Source of the DNA: an uncultured Acetobacteraceae bacterium
Lineage (GTDB): Bacteria > Pseudomonadota > Alphaproteobacteria > Acetobacterales > Acetobacteraceae
Direction: 5' to 3'
Assembly: GCA_903918195.1 (NCBI GenBank)
Contig: CAIXDS010000214.1
Location: 1-41,656, forward strand
Length of the DNA: 41,656 nucleotides
A program made the position numbers and the translations under genes. Each line of letters starts with the position of its first letter. Positions within the stretch are counted from its first letter, which is position 1. The notes beneath the pieces are model-generated. The model was not told where the DNA came from. It saw nothing but the letters and a program-made list of their open reading frames with translations, and did no database searches. Below, one piece after another: positions 8,198-15,367 of the stretch.

Positions 8198-8548
8198 CTA
8201 CTTGCAGACAGTCAGCATGATCTCGACCAAGTGGCGGGGATCGGCCAGGTTGGCCTGCAGGCAGGCCCGTGCCGGCGCCGCGTCCTTCGGCAGCCAGGCC
8301 GACCAGACCACGTTCATCGCTTCCCGGTCGCGGATGTCCTTCAGCCAGATCTGCGCCTGCAGCAGCCGGGTTTTGTCAGTGCCGTGCGTCTCCAGCAGCG
8401 CGTCGATGCTATCCAGGACTTCCCGGGTCTGGCCGGTGATGTCCTTGTCCAGGTTTGTCGCCGTGCAGCCCTGCAGGAAGACAAAGCCGTGATATTCCAC
8501 GGCTTTCGACAGGATCTGGTTCGGCTCGGTGCGGATGATCTTGCTCAT
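8198..8548 (-). CDS. RidA-family imine/enamine deaminase
   Basis: A 116-residue trimeric-type RidA/YjgF homologue. Such proteins hydrolyse reactive 2-aminoacrylate and related imines formed by PLP enzymes. Visible features are YHGFVFLQGCTATNLDKDIT, which forms the early beta strands, then QTREVLDSIDALLETHGTDK, and PARACLQANLADPRHLVEIM, where the Arg in PARA is the conserved carboxylate-binding residue. This shape resembles the RidA subgroup with unclear substrates more than classical RidA. ATG 8548 is preceded by GGAGGAGA; a longer frame from 8647 adds a Pro/Arg-rich stretch with no family similarity. It appears monocistronic. Confidence 0.88.
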   Translation of the reverse strand: MSKIIRTEPNQILSKAVEYHGFVFLQGCTATNLDKDITGQTREVLDSIDALLETHGTDKTRLLQAQIWLKDIRDREAMNVVWSAWLPKDAAPARACLQANLADPRHLVEIMLTVCK

Positions 8549-8712
8549 GGCGGTCGGTCTCCTCCGGTGCGGTGGGGGCGGTGTCGTAAGGCCCGGCCGG
8601 CGGCCGGGCAAGCCGGCCCGGACCGCGGGAGCCATGGCCGCCTGCATGCCGTCGCGCGCGGGCCGCGGGGTCCCGATGGTGAATTGGCACGCAAAATCAA
8701 AGGGTGAATATG

Positions 8713-8742
8713 GCGGCCCGGCGGTGCTGTCCGCCGGGCCGC
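8713..8742 (-). terminator. Perfect 12-bp hairpin after the lipoprotein gene
   Basis: GCGGCCCGGCGG (8713-8724), a six-base loop, and the perfect complement at 8731-8742. It lies four bases past the lipoprotein stop codon and is followed on the minus strand by a T-rich patch, making it a good terminator for the 9684-8747 operon. Confidence 0.7.
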
Positions 8743-8746
8743 GGCA

Positions 8747-9157
8747 TCAGGGGGCGGGCGCGGCCGCTGGTGGCGTTTCGGCGGATGGCTGCGTATCGGC
8801 GCTGCCGGTCAGCCCGTTCAGGCAATCGTCCAGCAGGGTCTCGCGCGCATAACGGCCCGCCAGGCCGTCGCCCGGGTCGCCCGGCTGGCCCAGCCCCCCG
8901 AACGGGGCGTCGCGCTGTCCGCCGGCCACCATGTCGCTGTGGTAGACCTCGGCAGGGTTGCGCCGATTGTAAACCTCGTCGGCCCGCTGCCGGCAGGCCA
9001 CCATTTCCTTCGGCGTCGCCCCCGCCCGGTCCGCGGTGCTGCCGATCGGGTGCGAGCAGCCGGCCAGCCCGGCGAGTGCCAGGACGGCGAGCGAGGCTGC
9101 AAGCGGCTGCCGTCCGGGTCGCATGGCTATGCTGCGGATGGGCGTCGGCGGGGTCAT
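8747..9157 (-). CDS. Small predicted lipoprotein of unknown function
   Basis: A 136-residue protein with a signal peptide ending in LALAGLAGC, a good lipobox (Cys about residue 34), so it should be a lipid-anchored envelope protein. The mature part is polar: CRQRADEVYNRRNPAEVYHS suggests a short helix, and the tail is Ala/Pro/Thr-rich. The ATG at 9157 overlaps the stop of the upstream gene in an ATGA arrangement, which supports this start over the internal ATG 9124 and implies translational coupling. I do not recognise a functional domain. Confidence 0.7.
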   Translation of the reverse strand: MTPPTPIRSIAMRPGRQPLAASLAVLALAGLAGCSHPIGSTADRAGATPKEMVACRQRADEVYNRRNPAEVYHSDMVAGGQRDAPFGGLGQPGDPGDGLAGRYARETLLDDCLNGLTGSADTQPSAETPPAAAPAP

Positions 9158-9684
9158 GCACAGGCTCCTAAAGCAAGCGAGGGGGCGCGGAGGGCTCCCA
9201 GACGGGGGGCTACCAGCGCGCGGAAGGGGGTCTCATCGAAGCGCGCCTCGCGGTTGAGCGGGGCGATGGCGGCGGCACGCAGCAGCGCGGGGTCCAACTC
9301 GGCGCCGCCGCGCGTCATCTTCACCAGCGGCACCGCCCAGCGCTCCCGCGCCAGCAGGTCCACCAGCGCCAGCAGCCGCAGGCACAGCGATAGTCCATAG
9401 CTGGTGTGCATGCCCGCCGTCTGGTCGACCGCCCCGGCCCAGCAGCACGCATCCGCGTCGGCCAGCGCCAGGTCGGTCAGGCTGCCGTCGGCGCGGCAGA
9501 ACCGGAACAGCCGCGTACGGCCCCACGCTGCGGCGCGGGCGGCCGCGCGGGCCGCCTCCCAGGCGGCCGCAATGTCGCGCAACCGCACCGGCGGCAGCGA
9601 CTCGGGGGCCGAATCGACCAGGTAGGTCACGGTTCCATCATCGGCCACCGCCACCTGGATCAGGGCTTTCGCGTCAGCATCCAT
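9154..9684 (-). CDS. Hypothetical protein coupled to a lipoprotein gene
   Basis: A 176-residue soluble protein that I do not recognise. The N-terminus (DADAKALIQVAVADDGTVTY) suggests beta strands; the middle is helical and Ala-rich (AAWEAARAAARAAAWGR). It contains FRFCRADGSLTDLALADADA and a segment with two adjacent cysteines. ATG 9684 is the first start after an in-frame stretch of arginine-rich, unlikely coding sequence. No strong ribosome site is visible; an AGAGG lies about 13 nt upstream. The stop overlaps the lipoprotein start by four bases, so both are probably made from one message, with this gene first. Confidence 0.65.
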   Translation of the reverse strand: MDADAKALIQVAVADDGTVTYLVDSAPESLPPVRLRDIAAAWEAARAAARAAAWGRTRLFRFCRADGSLTDLALADADACCWAGAVDQTAGMHTSYGLSLCLRLLALVDLLARERWAVPLVKMTRGGAELDPALLRAAAIAPLNREARFDETPFRALVAPRLGALRAPSLALGACA

Positions 9685-9751
9685 TACATAAAGATGGACC
9701 TCTGCGCGGGTCCGCGCCACCCCCTCTGTACGGCAATCGGGTGAAGTCAGG

Positions 9752-9770
9752 CCAGGGTTTCTGCCCCTGG
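9752..9770. repeat. Short hairpin element (CCAGGG...CCCTGG type)
   Basis: CCAGGG, a seven-base loop, and CCCTGG, followed by ACCCCGCC. It resembles the hairpins at 19147 and 35421. The interval 9685-9962 holds no gene that I can support apart from this element. Confidence 0.5.
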
Positions 9771-9962
9771 ACCCCGCCCGGGTTGGCACCCTACATCGGC
9801 GGGCGCGCTGCGCCCGAATGTGATGCGGGGCCGTCTTGTCTCGGGGCACGCCCTGTTGCCCCGAGGTAAATGCTGCGGCGCCGATCGCCGGTGTTTGTCG
9901 GAGCGATGACAGTGAAAGACTCCTTTCGCTGCCGGCCGGACAATAGCGTCCGCTGCGCCACA

Positions 9963-10330
9963 ATGAGTGAGGAGGAAAATCCCACGACCAACCGCCTGAC
10001 GACGACGGCCGGCTCGCCGATCGCCGACATCCAGACATGAACTGTTACAGCAGCTACATTTGCAGCTTCTGGAACGACGAGGGCGGGCAGGTCTGGGTGA
10101 AGTTCCACTTCAAGACACAGCAGGGCCATCGCCACCTCACCAATGCCGGGTCGGCCGTGGTGATCGCGCAGAGCCACACAAGGACTTCCCGCTCATCGAA
10201 GTCGGCACCGTCGAGCTGAACCGCAATGCCGAGAATGACTTCGCCGATATCGAGCAGGCTGCCTTCAGCCCGGCCAAGATGTTGCAGGCGGGCATCTTCG
10301 CCCATGCCGACTACGGCGCTGCGGCGCGGT
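9963..10330 (+). pseudogene. Collapsed monofunctional heme catalase gene
   Basis: Three fragments of a clade-type heme catalase appear in correct order but in different frames. From ATG 9963: [20 protein letters not shown], matching the TTTAG(A/S)PxAD catalase N-terminus, and then a stop. From 10037: [20 protein letters not shown] followed by GHRHLTNA, matching the mid-protein [13 protein letters not shown] block. From about 10178: [20 protein letters not shown] followed by IEQAAFSP and [12 protein letters not shown], matching the PLIEVG...EQAAFSP...KMLQ block. An intact catalase is about 480-510 residues; roughly 180 residues are missing at the first joint, several dozen at the second, a short piece before KMLQ, and the whole C-terminus. 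The gene cannot make an active enzyme: the heme-ligand and active-site His regions lie in the lost parts. Confidence 0.88.
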
Positions 10331-10401
10331 CAAAAGTTGCTGTGAAGAAACGAGCCAGCACCCTCGCTGGCGGAATAGCAGCGCGCTCACGGTGCCCGGC
10401 T

Positions 10402-10434
10402 GGCGTGGCCTTCGCCTGGGGCGGAGGCCACGCC
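10402..10434 (-). terminator. 15-bp hairpin downstream of rne
   Basis: GGCGTGGCCTTCGCC (10402-10416), a three-base loop, and GGCGGAGGCCACGCC (10420-10434) pair along their length with one G-T wobble. It lies 24 nt past the rne stop. No U tract follows on the rne strand, whereas TTT follows on the plus strand. Confidence 0.5.
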
Positions 10435-10457
10435 TTTCGCTCAGGGCCGCGGCGACG

Positions 10458-13400
10458 TCAGGCGCGGCGCCACCAGCCGCGCTTGCGGTCGGCAGACGGG
10501 ATCTCGTCCTGACCGATGACCAGCGGCTTCATCGGCGCACCGACATGGGGCTCCGGACGTTCCTCGGTCGCTGTTGCCGGTACAGGTGCGGGCGCCGCGG
10601 CGGGGGGTTCAACCACCAGCGCCTCGGCGACCGGTGCCTCAACGGCCAGCGTCTTAAATACCGGCGCCTCAACCACCGCCACCTCGACGACCGCCACCTC
10701 GACGACCGGCGCTTCAACGAAGGGCGCCTCAACAACCGCCGCCGCGGTAGCTTGCGCCGGTGCAGATGGCTCCGCCTCGACCATGTCCACTGCTTCCGGC
10801 GCCGCGGCAACCGCTTCAGCCGGCACCACTGGCACCACCGGTGCGGCCGCCTGAATCTGCTCGTGCTGCTCGATCAGATCGAAGATGTCGTAGGTCTGGC
10901 CACCGAACGGGTCGGCCGGAGTCGGGCCGGTCCAGACCGGAAGCGGCGCGGCCTCGGCCGGCTCGCCAGCTGCCTCGGTGTCGTCGCGCCGCCGGCGCCG
11001 GCCGCCGCGCCGGCCGCGCCGTCGGCGGGCCTGCTCGCTCTCCTCGCCACCGGCCGCTTCATCCTCGGCGGCCGGGACGGGCGAATCCGCCAACTCTGTC
11101 AGTTCTGCCGGTTCTGCCGGTTCTGCCGGTTCCGGGACGATGGGGAAGGCGCCGCGCGGTATCTCGGGTTGCTCGGCATCCTCCAGGAGCGACGAATTTT
11201 CGCCGTCCTCACCGTCCTCGCCGTCGTCGGGCGAGCCTTCCTCGCCCGCACCCTGGACGCCGCCGGGGCCGGCATCCCGGCCGCCACGCCGCCGCCGCCG
11301 CCGCCGCCGCCGCCGGTTGCTTTCCTCGCGCGACTCCGCCGCTCCGGCCGCCTCGGCAGGCTTGGCAGTGGCCGCCGCCTCGGCCGCCTCGGGCAGCTCG
11401 AACACGTCGGCCTCCTCGACGAACTCCTCGGCCTCGATCGCGTCCGGCAGCGGCGCCGGCGCGGCCGGCAGCACTGGCGCCGGCCGCTCGGACTCCGGCA
11501 GTTGCGCGCGCAGACGCTCGACCCGCACCTGCGGCGGCACCAGCTGCTCGTCGGCGGCGAACTGAACCCGCATGGCGGTGCGGGCTTCGATCTCGGCCAG
11601 CCGGTCCCGCTTGTGGTTGAGCACGTACATGATCACTGCGGAGGCCACGTATACCTGGATCAGGCTGGCGCGGCCCTTGGCACCTTCATCCTCGATGGCG
11701 CGCAGCACGTGCAGCGCGCTGCTGTCGATGCTGCGGACATGGCCGAGCCCGCTGCAATGCGGACAGGCGACGAAGCTGGTCTCGGCCAGGCTGGGCCGCA
11801 GCCGCTGGCGGCTCATTTCCAGCAGGCCGAAATGGCTGATATGGCCGACCTGGATGCGCGCGCGGTCGGTCTTCAGCGCATCCTTCATCCGGCGCTCGAC
11901 CGAGGCGTTGTTCTTCTTCGACTCCATGTCGATGAAGTCGATCACGATCAGCCCGGCCAGGTCACGCAGGCGCAGCTGGCGGGCCACCTCGTCGGCGGCC
12001 TCCAGGTTGGTGCGCAGCGCCGTCTCCTCGATGCCGCGTTCGCGCGTCGAGCGGCCGGAGTTCACGTCGATCGCCACCAGTGCCTCGGCCTGGTTGATCA
12101 CCAGGTAGCCGCCCGACTTGAGCTGCACGGTCGGTGACAGCATGGCGTCCAGCTGCGCCTCGACCTGGTATTTGCCGAACAGCGACTGGCCGTTGGGATC
12201 GCGCCAGAGCTGCACCTTGCGGGCGTGGCTCGGCATCAGCATGCGCATGAAATCGTGCGCGCCGCGCCAGCCGTCCTCGCCATCGACCGTGATCTCGTCG
12301 ATGTCGCGCGAGTAGACGTCGCGGATGGCGCGCTTGATCAGGCTGGCTTCCTCATAGATTAGCGCCGGCGCCACCGAGCGCATGGTGTGCTCGCGAATGT
12401 CGTCCCACAGCCGCATCAGGTATTCGCAGTCGCGCCGGATCTCGGCCTTGGGGCGGTTGGCCCCGGCGGTGCGGACGATCAGCCCCATGCCCTGCGGGAT
12501 TTCCAGCTCGGCGGTGATTTCCTTCAGCCGCTTGCGGTCGGCGGCCGAGGTGATCTTGCGCGAAATGCCGCCGCCGCGCGGCGAGTTGGGCATCAGCACG
12601 CAGAACCGGCCGGCCAGAGAGATGTAGCTGGTCAACGCCGCGCCCTTGGTGCCGCGTTCCTCCTTGACCACCTGCACCAGCATGATCTGGCGGCGCCGGA
12701 TGACCTCCTGGATGCGGTAGTTGCGCAGGAAGCGGGCGGTGCGGCGGGTGCGCACCTCGTCGGAGGTGTCGGATTCGCCGCCGATGGTCTCGGGCGGCGG
12801 CATATCGGGCGCCGGCTCGTCGGTGTCGTCGAACGGCTCGCGGGCGGCCGGGCGGGGGGGCGCATCCGCGGCCGGCGCGAAGTCGTCGTCGCGGTCCGCG
12901 CCCGGATGCAGGTCGGTGGTGTCGGGCTCGGCATAAGTGACCTCGCCGTAGGTCACCTGGTGCGGGATGGCGGCGGGCTGGGCGCGGCCGTGGCCGGCCG
13001 GTTCCTCCGGCGGCTCGTCCTGCGGCGCTTCGTCGGGGATGGCTGCGATCGCCGGGAGCGGTTCCGCCGCGATGGCGGCAGCCTCGGTGGCGGCGGCATG
13101 GTCGGCCGGCCCCGGGGCTGGCGACTCGTCCGCCCCCGCTTGCTGGAAAGGCGTTTCCTGGATGGGCACGTCCTGGGCGACCGCGTCCTGTGCAGGTGCG
13201 TCGTTGCCCGGTGTGTCGTCGCCAGATGCCTCTGTGGGGAGCGCCTCGGGGATGCCAGGCGCCGCGGCGATGGCAATGACCTTGGGGCCAGCGGTCCCGC
13301 CGCGGGCTGCCCGGGGGGCGGGTTCCGGCGCGCGAGGCGGTGCTTCGTCCTCGTCCTCGTCGTCTTCCTCGTCCTCGCGTGCCTCCTCGGCCTGCAGGGC

Positions 13401-13670
13401 GAGCAGACGCTGCCGGTCGGCGACCGGGATCTGGTAGTAGTCGGGATGGATCTCGCTGAAGGCGAGGAAGCCGTGCCGGCCGCCGCCATATTCCACGAAC
13501 GCCGCCTGCAGACTCGGCTCCACGCGGACGACCTTGGCGAGGTAGATATTGCCTTTGAGCTGCTTCTTGGTCGCCGTCTCGACGTCGAAATCTTCCAGCC
13601 GGTTACCGTCCAGCACCACCACGCGGGTTTCTTCCGCGTGGGTTGCATCGATCAGCATACGTTTCGTCAT
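10458..13670 (-). CDS. rne: Ribonuclease E
   Basis: A 1070-residue endoribonuclease, the core of the RNA degradosome. The N-terminus reads [20 protein letters not shown]. The S1 RNA-binding domain begins at about residue 36 ([20 protein letters not shown]) and is interrupted by an acidic, Pro/Ala-rich insertion at about 95-310, then resumes at [20 protein letters not shown]. The DNase I-like catalytic part has [11 protein letters not shown] (Asp535) and [10 protein letters not shown] (Asp578), equivalent to the metal-binding Asp pair. CPHCSGLG (Cys636/Cys639) is the zinc link that joins subunits. The C-terminal half is disordered: two Arg-rich RNA-binding tracts, a degenerate VEAP/VVEV repeat, and a final RKRGWWRRA resembling the PNPase-binding GWW motif of Caulobacter RNase E. 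Start ATG 13670 is chosen; the longer frame only adds nine residues. Confidence 0.96.
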   Translation of the reverse strand: MTKRMLIDATHAEETRVVVLDGNRLEDFDVETATKKQLKGNIYLAKVVRVEPSLQAAFVEYGGGRHGFLAFSEIHPDYYQIPVADRQRLLALQAEEAREDEEDDEDEDEAPPRAPEPAPRAARGGTAGPKVIAIAAAPGIPEALPTEASGDDTPGNDAPAQDAVAQDVPIQETPFQQAGADESPAPGPADHAAATEAAAIAAEPLPAIAAIPDEAPQDEPPEEPAGHGRAQPAAIPHQVTYGEVTYAEPDTTDLHPGADRDDDFAPAADAPPRPAAREPFDDTDEPAPDMPPPETIGGESDTSDEVRTRRTARFLRNYRIQEVIRRRQIMLVQVVKEERGTKGAALTSYISLAGRFCVLMPNSPRGGGISRKITSAADRKRLKEITAELEIPQGMGLIVRTAGANRPKAEIRRDCEYLMRLWDDIREHTMRSVAPALIYEEASLIKRAIRDVYSRDIDEITVDGEDGWRGAHDFMRMLMPSHARKVQLWRDPNGQSLFGKYQVEAQLDAMLSPTVQLKSGGYLVINQAEALVAIDVNSGRSTRERGIEETALRTNLEAADEVARQLRLRDLAGLIVIDFIDMESKKNNASVERRMKDALKTDRARIQVGHISHFGLLEMSRQRLRPSLAETSFVACPHCSGLGHVRSIDSSALHVLRAIEDEGAKGRASLIQVYVASAVIMYVLNHKRDRLAEIEARTAMRVQFAADEQLVPPQVRVERLRAQLPESERPAPVLPAAPAPLPDAIEAEEFVEEADVFELPEAAEAAATAKPAEAAGAAESREESNRRRRRRRRRRGGRDAGPGGVQGAGEEGSPDDGEDGEDGENSSLLEDAEQPEIPRGAFPIVPEPAEPAEPAELTELADSPVPAAEDEAAGGEESEQARRRRGRRGGRRRRRDDTEAAGEPAEAAPLPVWTGPTPADPFGGQTYDIFDLIEQHEQIQAAAPVVPVVPAEAVAAAPEAVDMVEAEPSAPAQATAAAVVEAPFVEAPVVEVAVVEVAVVEAPVFKTLAVEAPVAEALVVEPPAAAPAPVPATATEERPEPHVGAPMKPLVIGQDEIPSADRKRGWWRRA
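10600..10755 (-). repeat. Degenerate 15-bp coding repeat in rne
   Basis: Units close to CCACCTCGACGACCG recur in tandem and encode Val/Glu/Ala/Pro-rich pentads such as VVEVA and VVEAP in the disordered tail of RNase E. Such tracts vary in length by slippage. Confidence 0.7.
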
Positions 13671-14377
13671 TCGGTCCAGAACTCCGGTACGCCGCACGCC
13701 CTCGGTTGCGAGGAGCGGGGCGGAACTCAGGTGAAGGTGGGGAGCCGGACCGCAGAACAGGGATCACGTGTGTCGTCGTGGGGAAATGGCCCGATGCTGC
13801 CGGCTCGGCCGCCCCCGTCATCGCCCGGGTATTCCGGGCGCGACGGCGAGGAACACGCCGTTCGGCGTCGGTCCCGGCGGTCTGGAGCAGCTGTGCAGCG
13901 GGCAATCGAACCCCTGTGTCTGCGGGCGGAGCGCGATGGCGCGCACGGCCCCGGTGAATCGGTGCGCCTGCCGCCGAGGTCGGCGGCCCCAGGCGCCGCA
14001 CCGCGCGCGGCCCTGGGATGCAACATTGGCATGCATCGGACCGGCACAAGGCCACGGCAGCGCTGCCGCTGGCCGTTCGGAACCGGACGGATGCGGGCGG
14101 CGCGGGCGGTGACGTGGTCGTGGGCGGGCGCCGGACCCGGGCCAGCATGTCCTTCGTCAGGCATGGGCTGGGTAGCGCCGCCGCGGATCGGGCTCCATGG
14201 GGGCATCGCCACCCCCACGGCACGCCACCGGAGCGTGTAGAGAACATGGCGCAAACAGGCGCGTACCGCAAGCAAAGTTGCGATGCCAAGCAAACGGTGC
14301 ACCGGTGCAACACATTTCTCAACTTTTCGCCACAAATCGGCCCGGATCAACGCCGAAGATGCGGACGTGAGTGTGAT
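13671..14377. other. 707-bp gap between divergent rne and amiC, no gene supported
   Basis: All long open frames here are Arg/Pro/Ala-rich, as expected for out-of-frame GC-rich DNA, and none has a domain I recognise. The gap should hold the promoters of rne and of the amiC-PBP1A-prfB run. Since rne messages in other bacteria carry long autoregulatory 5' leaders, part of it may be an rne leader; that is inference. The segment near 14290-14345 is noticeably more AT-rich than its surroundings. Confidence 0.5.
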
Positions 14378-15319
14378 ATGTTAAAATCGCTTTCGCGTCG
14401 GGGCAGTCGACCGGGGGGCAGCCGACCCGGGAACCCGCCCGACCGCTTCCGGCCCAATCGCTTCCGGCCCAGCAAACCGGGACACACCCAGGTGATCACG
14501 CGTCGATTTCTCCTCGGCCATGGCTTTTCTGTCAGTCTCCTGCTCCCGGCCGTCGCCGCGGCGGGCCCGCCGCATGCCGCGGCGCAGCGTCCCGCCGCCC
14601 CGGGCGCGCCGCCGCTGGTGCTGCTCGACCCCGGCCATGGCGGCAAGGACTCGGGAGCCATCGGCATCTCCGGCACGTACGAGAAGCACATCGCGCTGGC
14701 CGCGGCGCAGGAACTGCGCCGGCAGCTGGCCGCGTCAGGCCGCTACCGGGTCGAGTTGACCCGCACGCGCGACGTGTTCATCCCGCTGGAGGACCGGGTC
14801 GGCATCGCCCAGCAGCGCGGCGCCGCCCTGTTCGTGTCGATGCACGCCGACGCGCTGAACGACCATTTCGTGCGCGGCGCCAGCGTCTATACCCTCGCCG
14901 ACACGGCCTCGGATATCCAGACGGCGGCACTGGCGCAGCGGGAGAACGCCGCCGACCGCTTTGCCGGACCGTCCTTCCGCGGCACCTCGCCGGAGGTGGC
15001 GCACATCCTCGCCAGCCTGGTGCGCGAGGAGACGCAGGCGGGGTCGGCGCGGATGGCGCGCGGCGTGGTGTCCGAGCTGCACCGGGATCTGCCGCTGCTG
15101 CAGAACCCGTCCCGCCATGCCGGTTTTGTGGTACTGAAGGCGGCCGACATTCCCAGCGTGCTCGTTGAGATGGGATTCATGTCAAACCGCGAAGACGAGG
15201 CGGCGTTGCGTCAGGCGGCCCATCGCGTTCGTGTGGCGGCCGCTATGAAACGGGCGGTCGATGCCTATTTCAGTCGTGCACCGGCCGGCACGCTGATGGC
15301 GCGGCGCATGGCCGGGTGA
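14378..15319 (+). CDS. amiC: N-acetylmuramoyl-L-alanine amidase (Amidase_3)
   Basis: A periplasmic zinc amidase that splits the septal peptidoglycan amide bond during cell separation. The catalytic domain runs from LVLLDPGHGGKDSGAIGISG to LVEMGFMSNREDEAAL. The zinc ligands are His in DPGHGG, Glu in YEKHIAL and His in SMHADA, with the general-base Glu in LVEMGF. ATG 14378 gives 313 residues with a basic, repetitive N-terminus (PPDRFRPNRFRPSKPG). GTG 14492, with CGGGA 9 nt upstream, would start directly before RRFLLGHGFSVSLLLPAVAA, a Tat-like signal, and may be the true start. Amidases of this type are typically Tat substrates. No AMIN targeting domain is visible, so localisation must come from partner proteins. 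It precedes PBP1A by 48 nt in the same direction. Confidence 0.9.
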   Translation: MLKSLSRRGSRPGGSRPGNPPDRFRPNRFRPSKPGHTQVITRRFLLGHGFSVSLLLPAVAAAGPPHAAAQRPAAPGAPPLVLLDPGHGGKDSGAIGISGTYEKHIALAAAQELRRQLAASGRYRVELTRTRDVFIPLEDRVGIAQQRGAALFVSMHADALNDHFVRGASVYTLADTASDIQTAALAQRENAADRFAGPSFRGTSPEVAHILASLVREETQAGSARMARGVVSELHRDLPLLQNPSRHAGFVVLKAADIPSVLVEMGFMSNREDEAALRQAAHRVRVAAAMKRAVDAYFSRAPAGTLMARRMAG

Positions 15320-15367
15320 CCGCGGCAGCGTTTTGCTGCGGTGCAAAATTGGGTGTAACAAACCAGC

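Noticed and set aside
9791..10177. Minus-strand frame opposite the catalase fragments
   Set aside because: The plus strand shows unambiguous catalase segments, so this is their shadow.
10392..12137. Long plus-strand frame antisense to rne
   Set aside because: Low-complexity Arg/Leu/Gly composition; explained by the RNase E codons on the other strand.
13890..13930. T-loop-like sequence GGCAATCGAACCCC suggesting a tRNA or tmRNA piece
   Set aside because: The stem pairs poorly, no acceptor stem or CCA end can be built, and no anticodon arm is visible.
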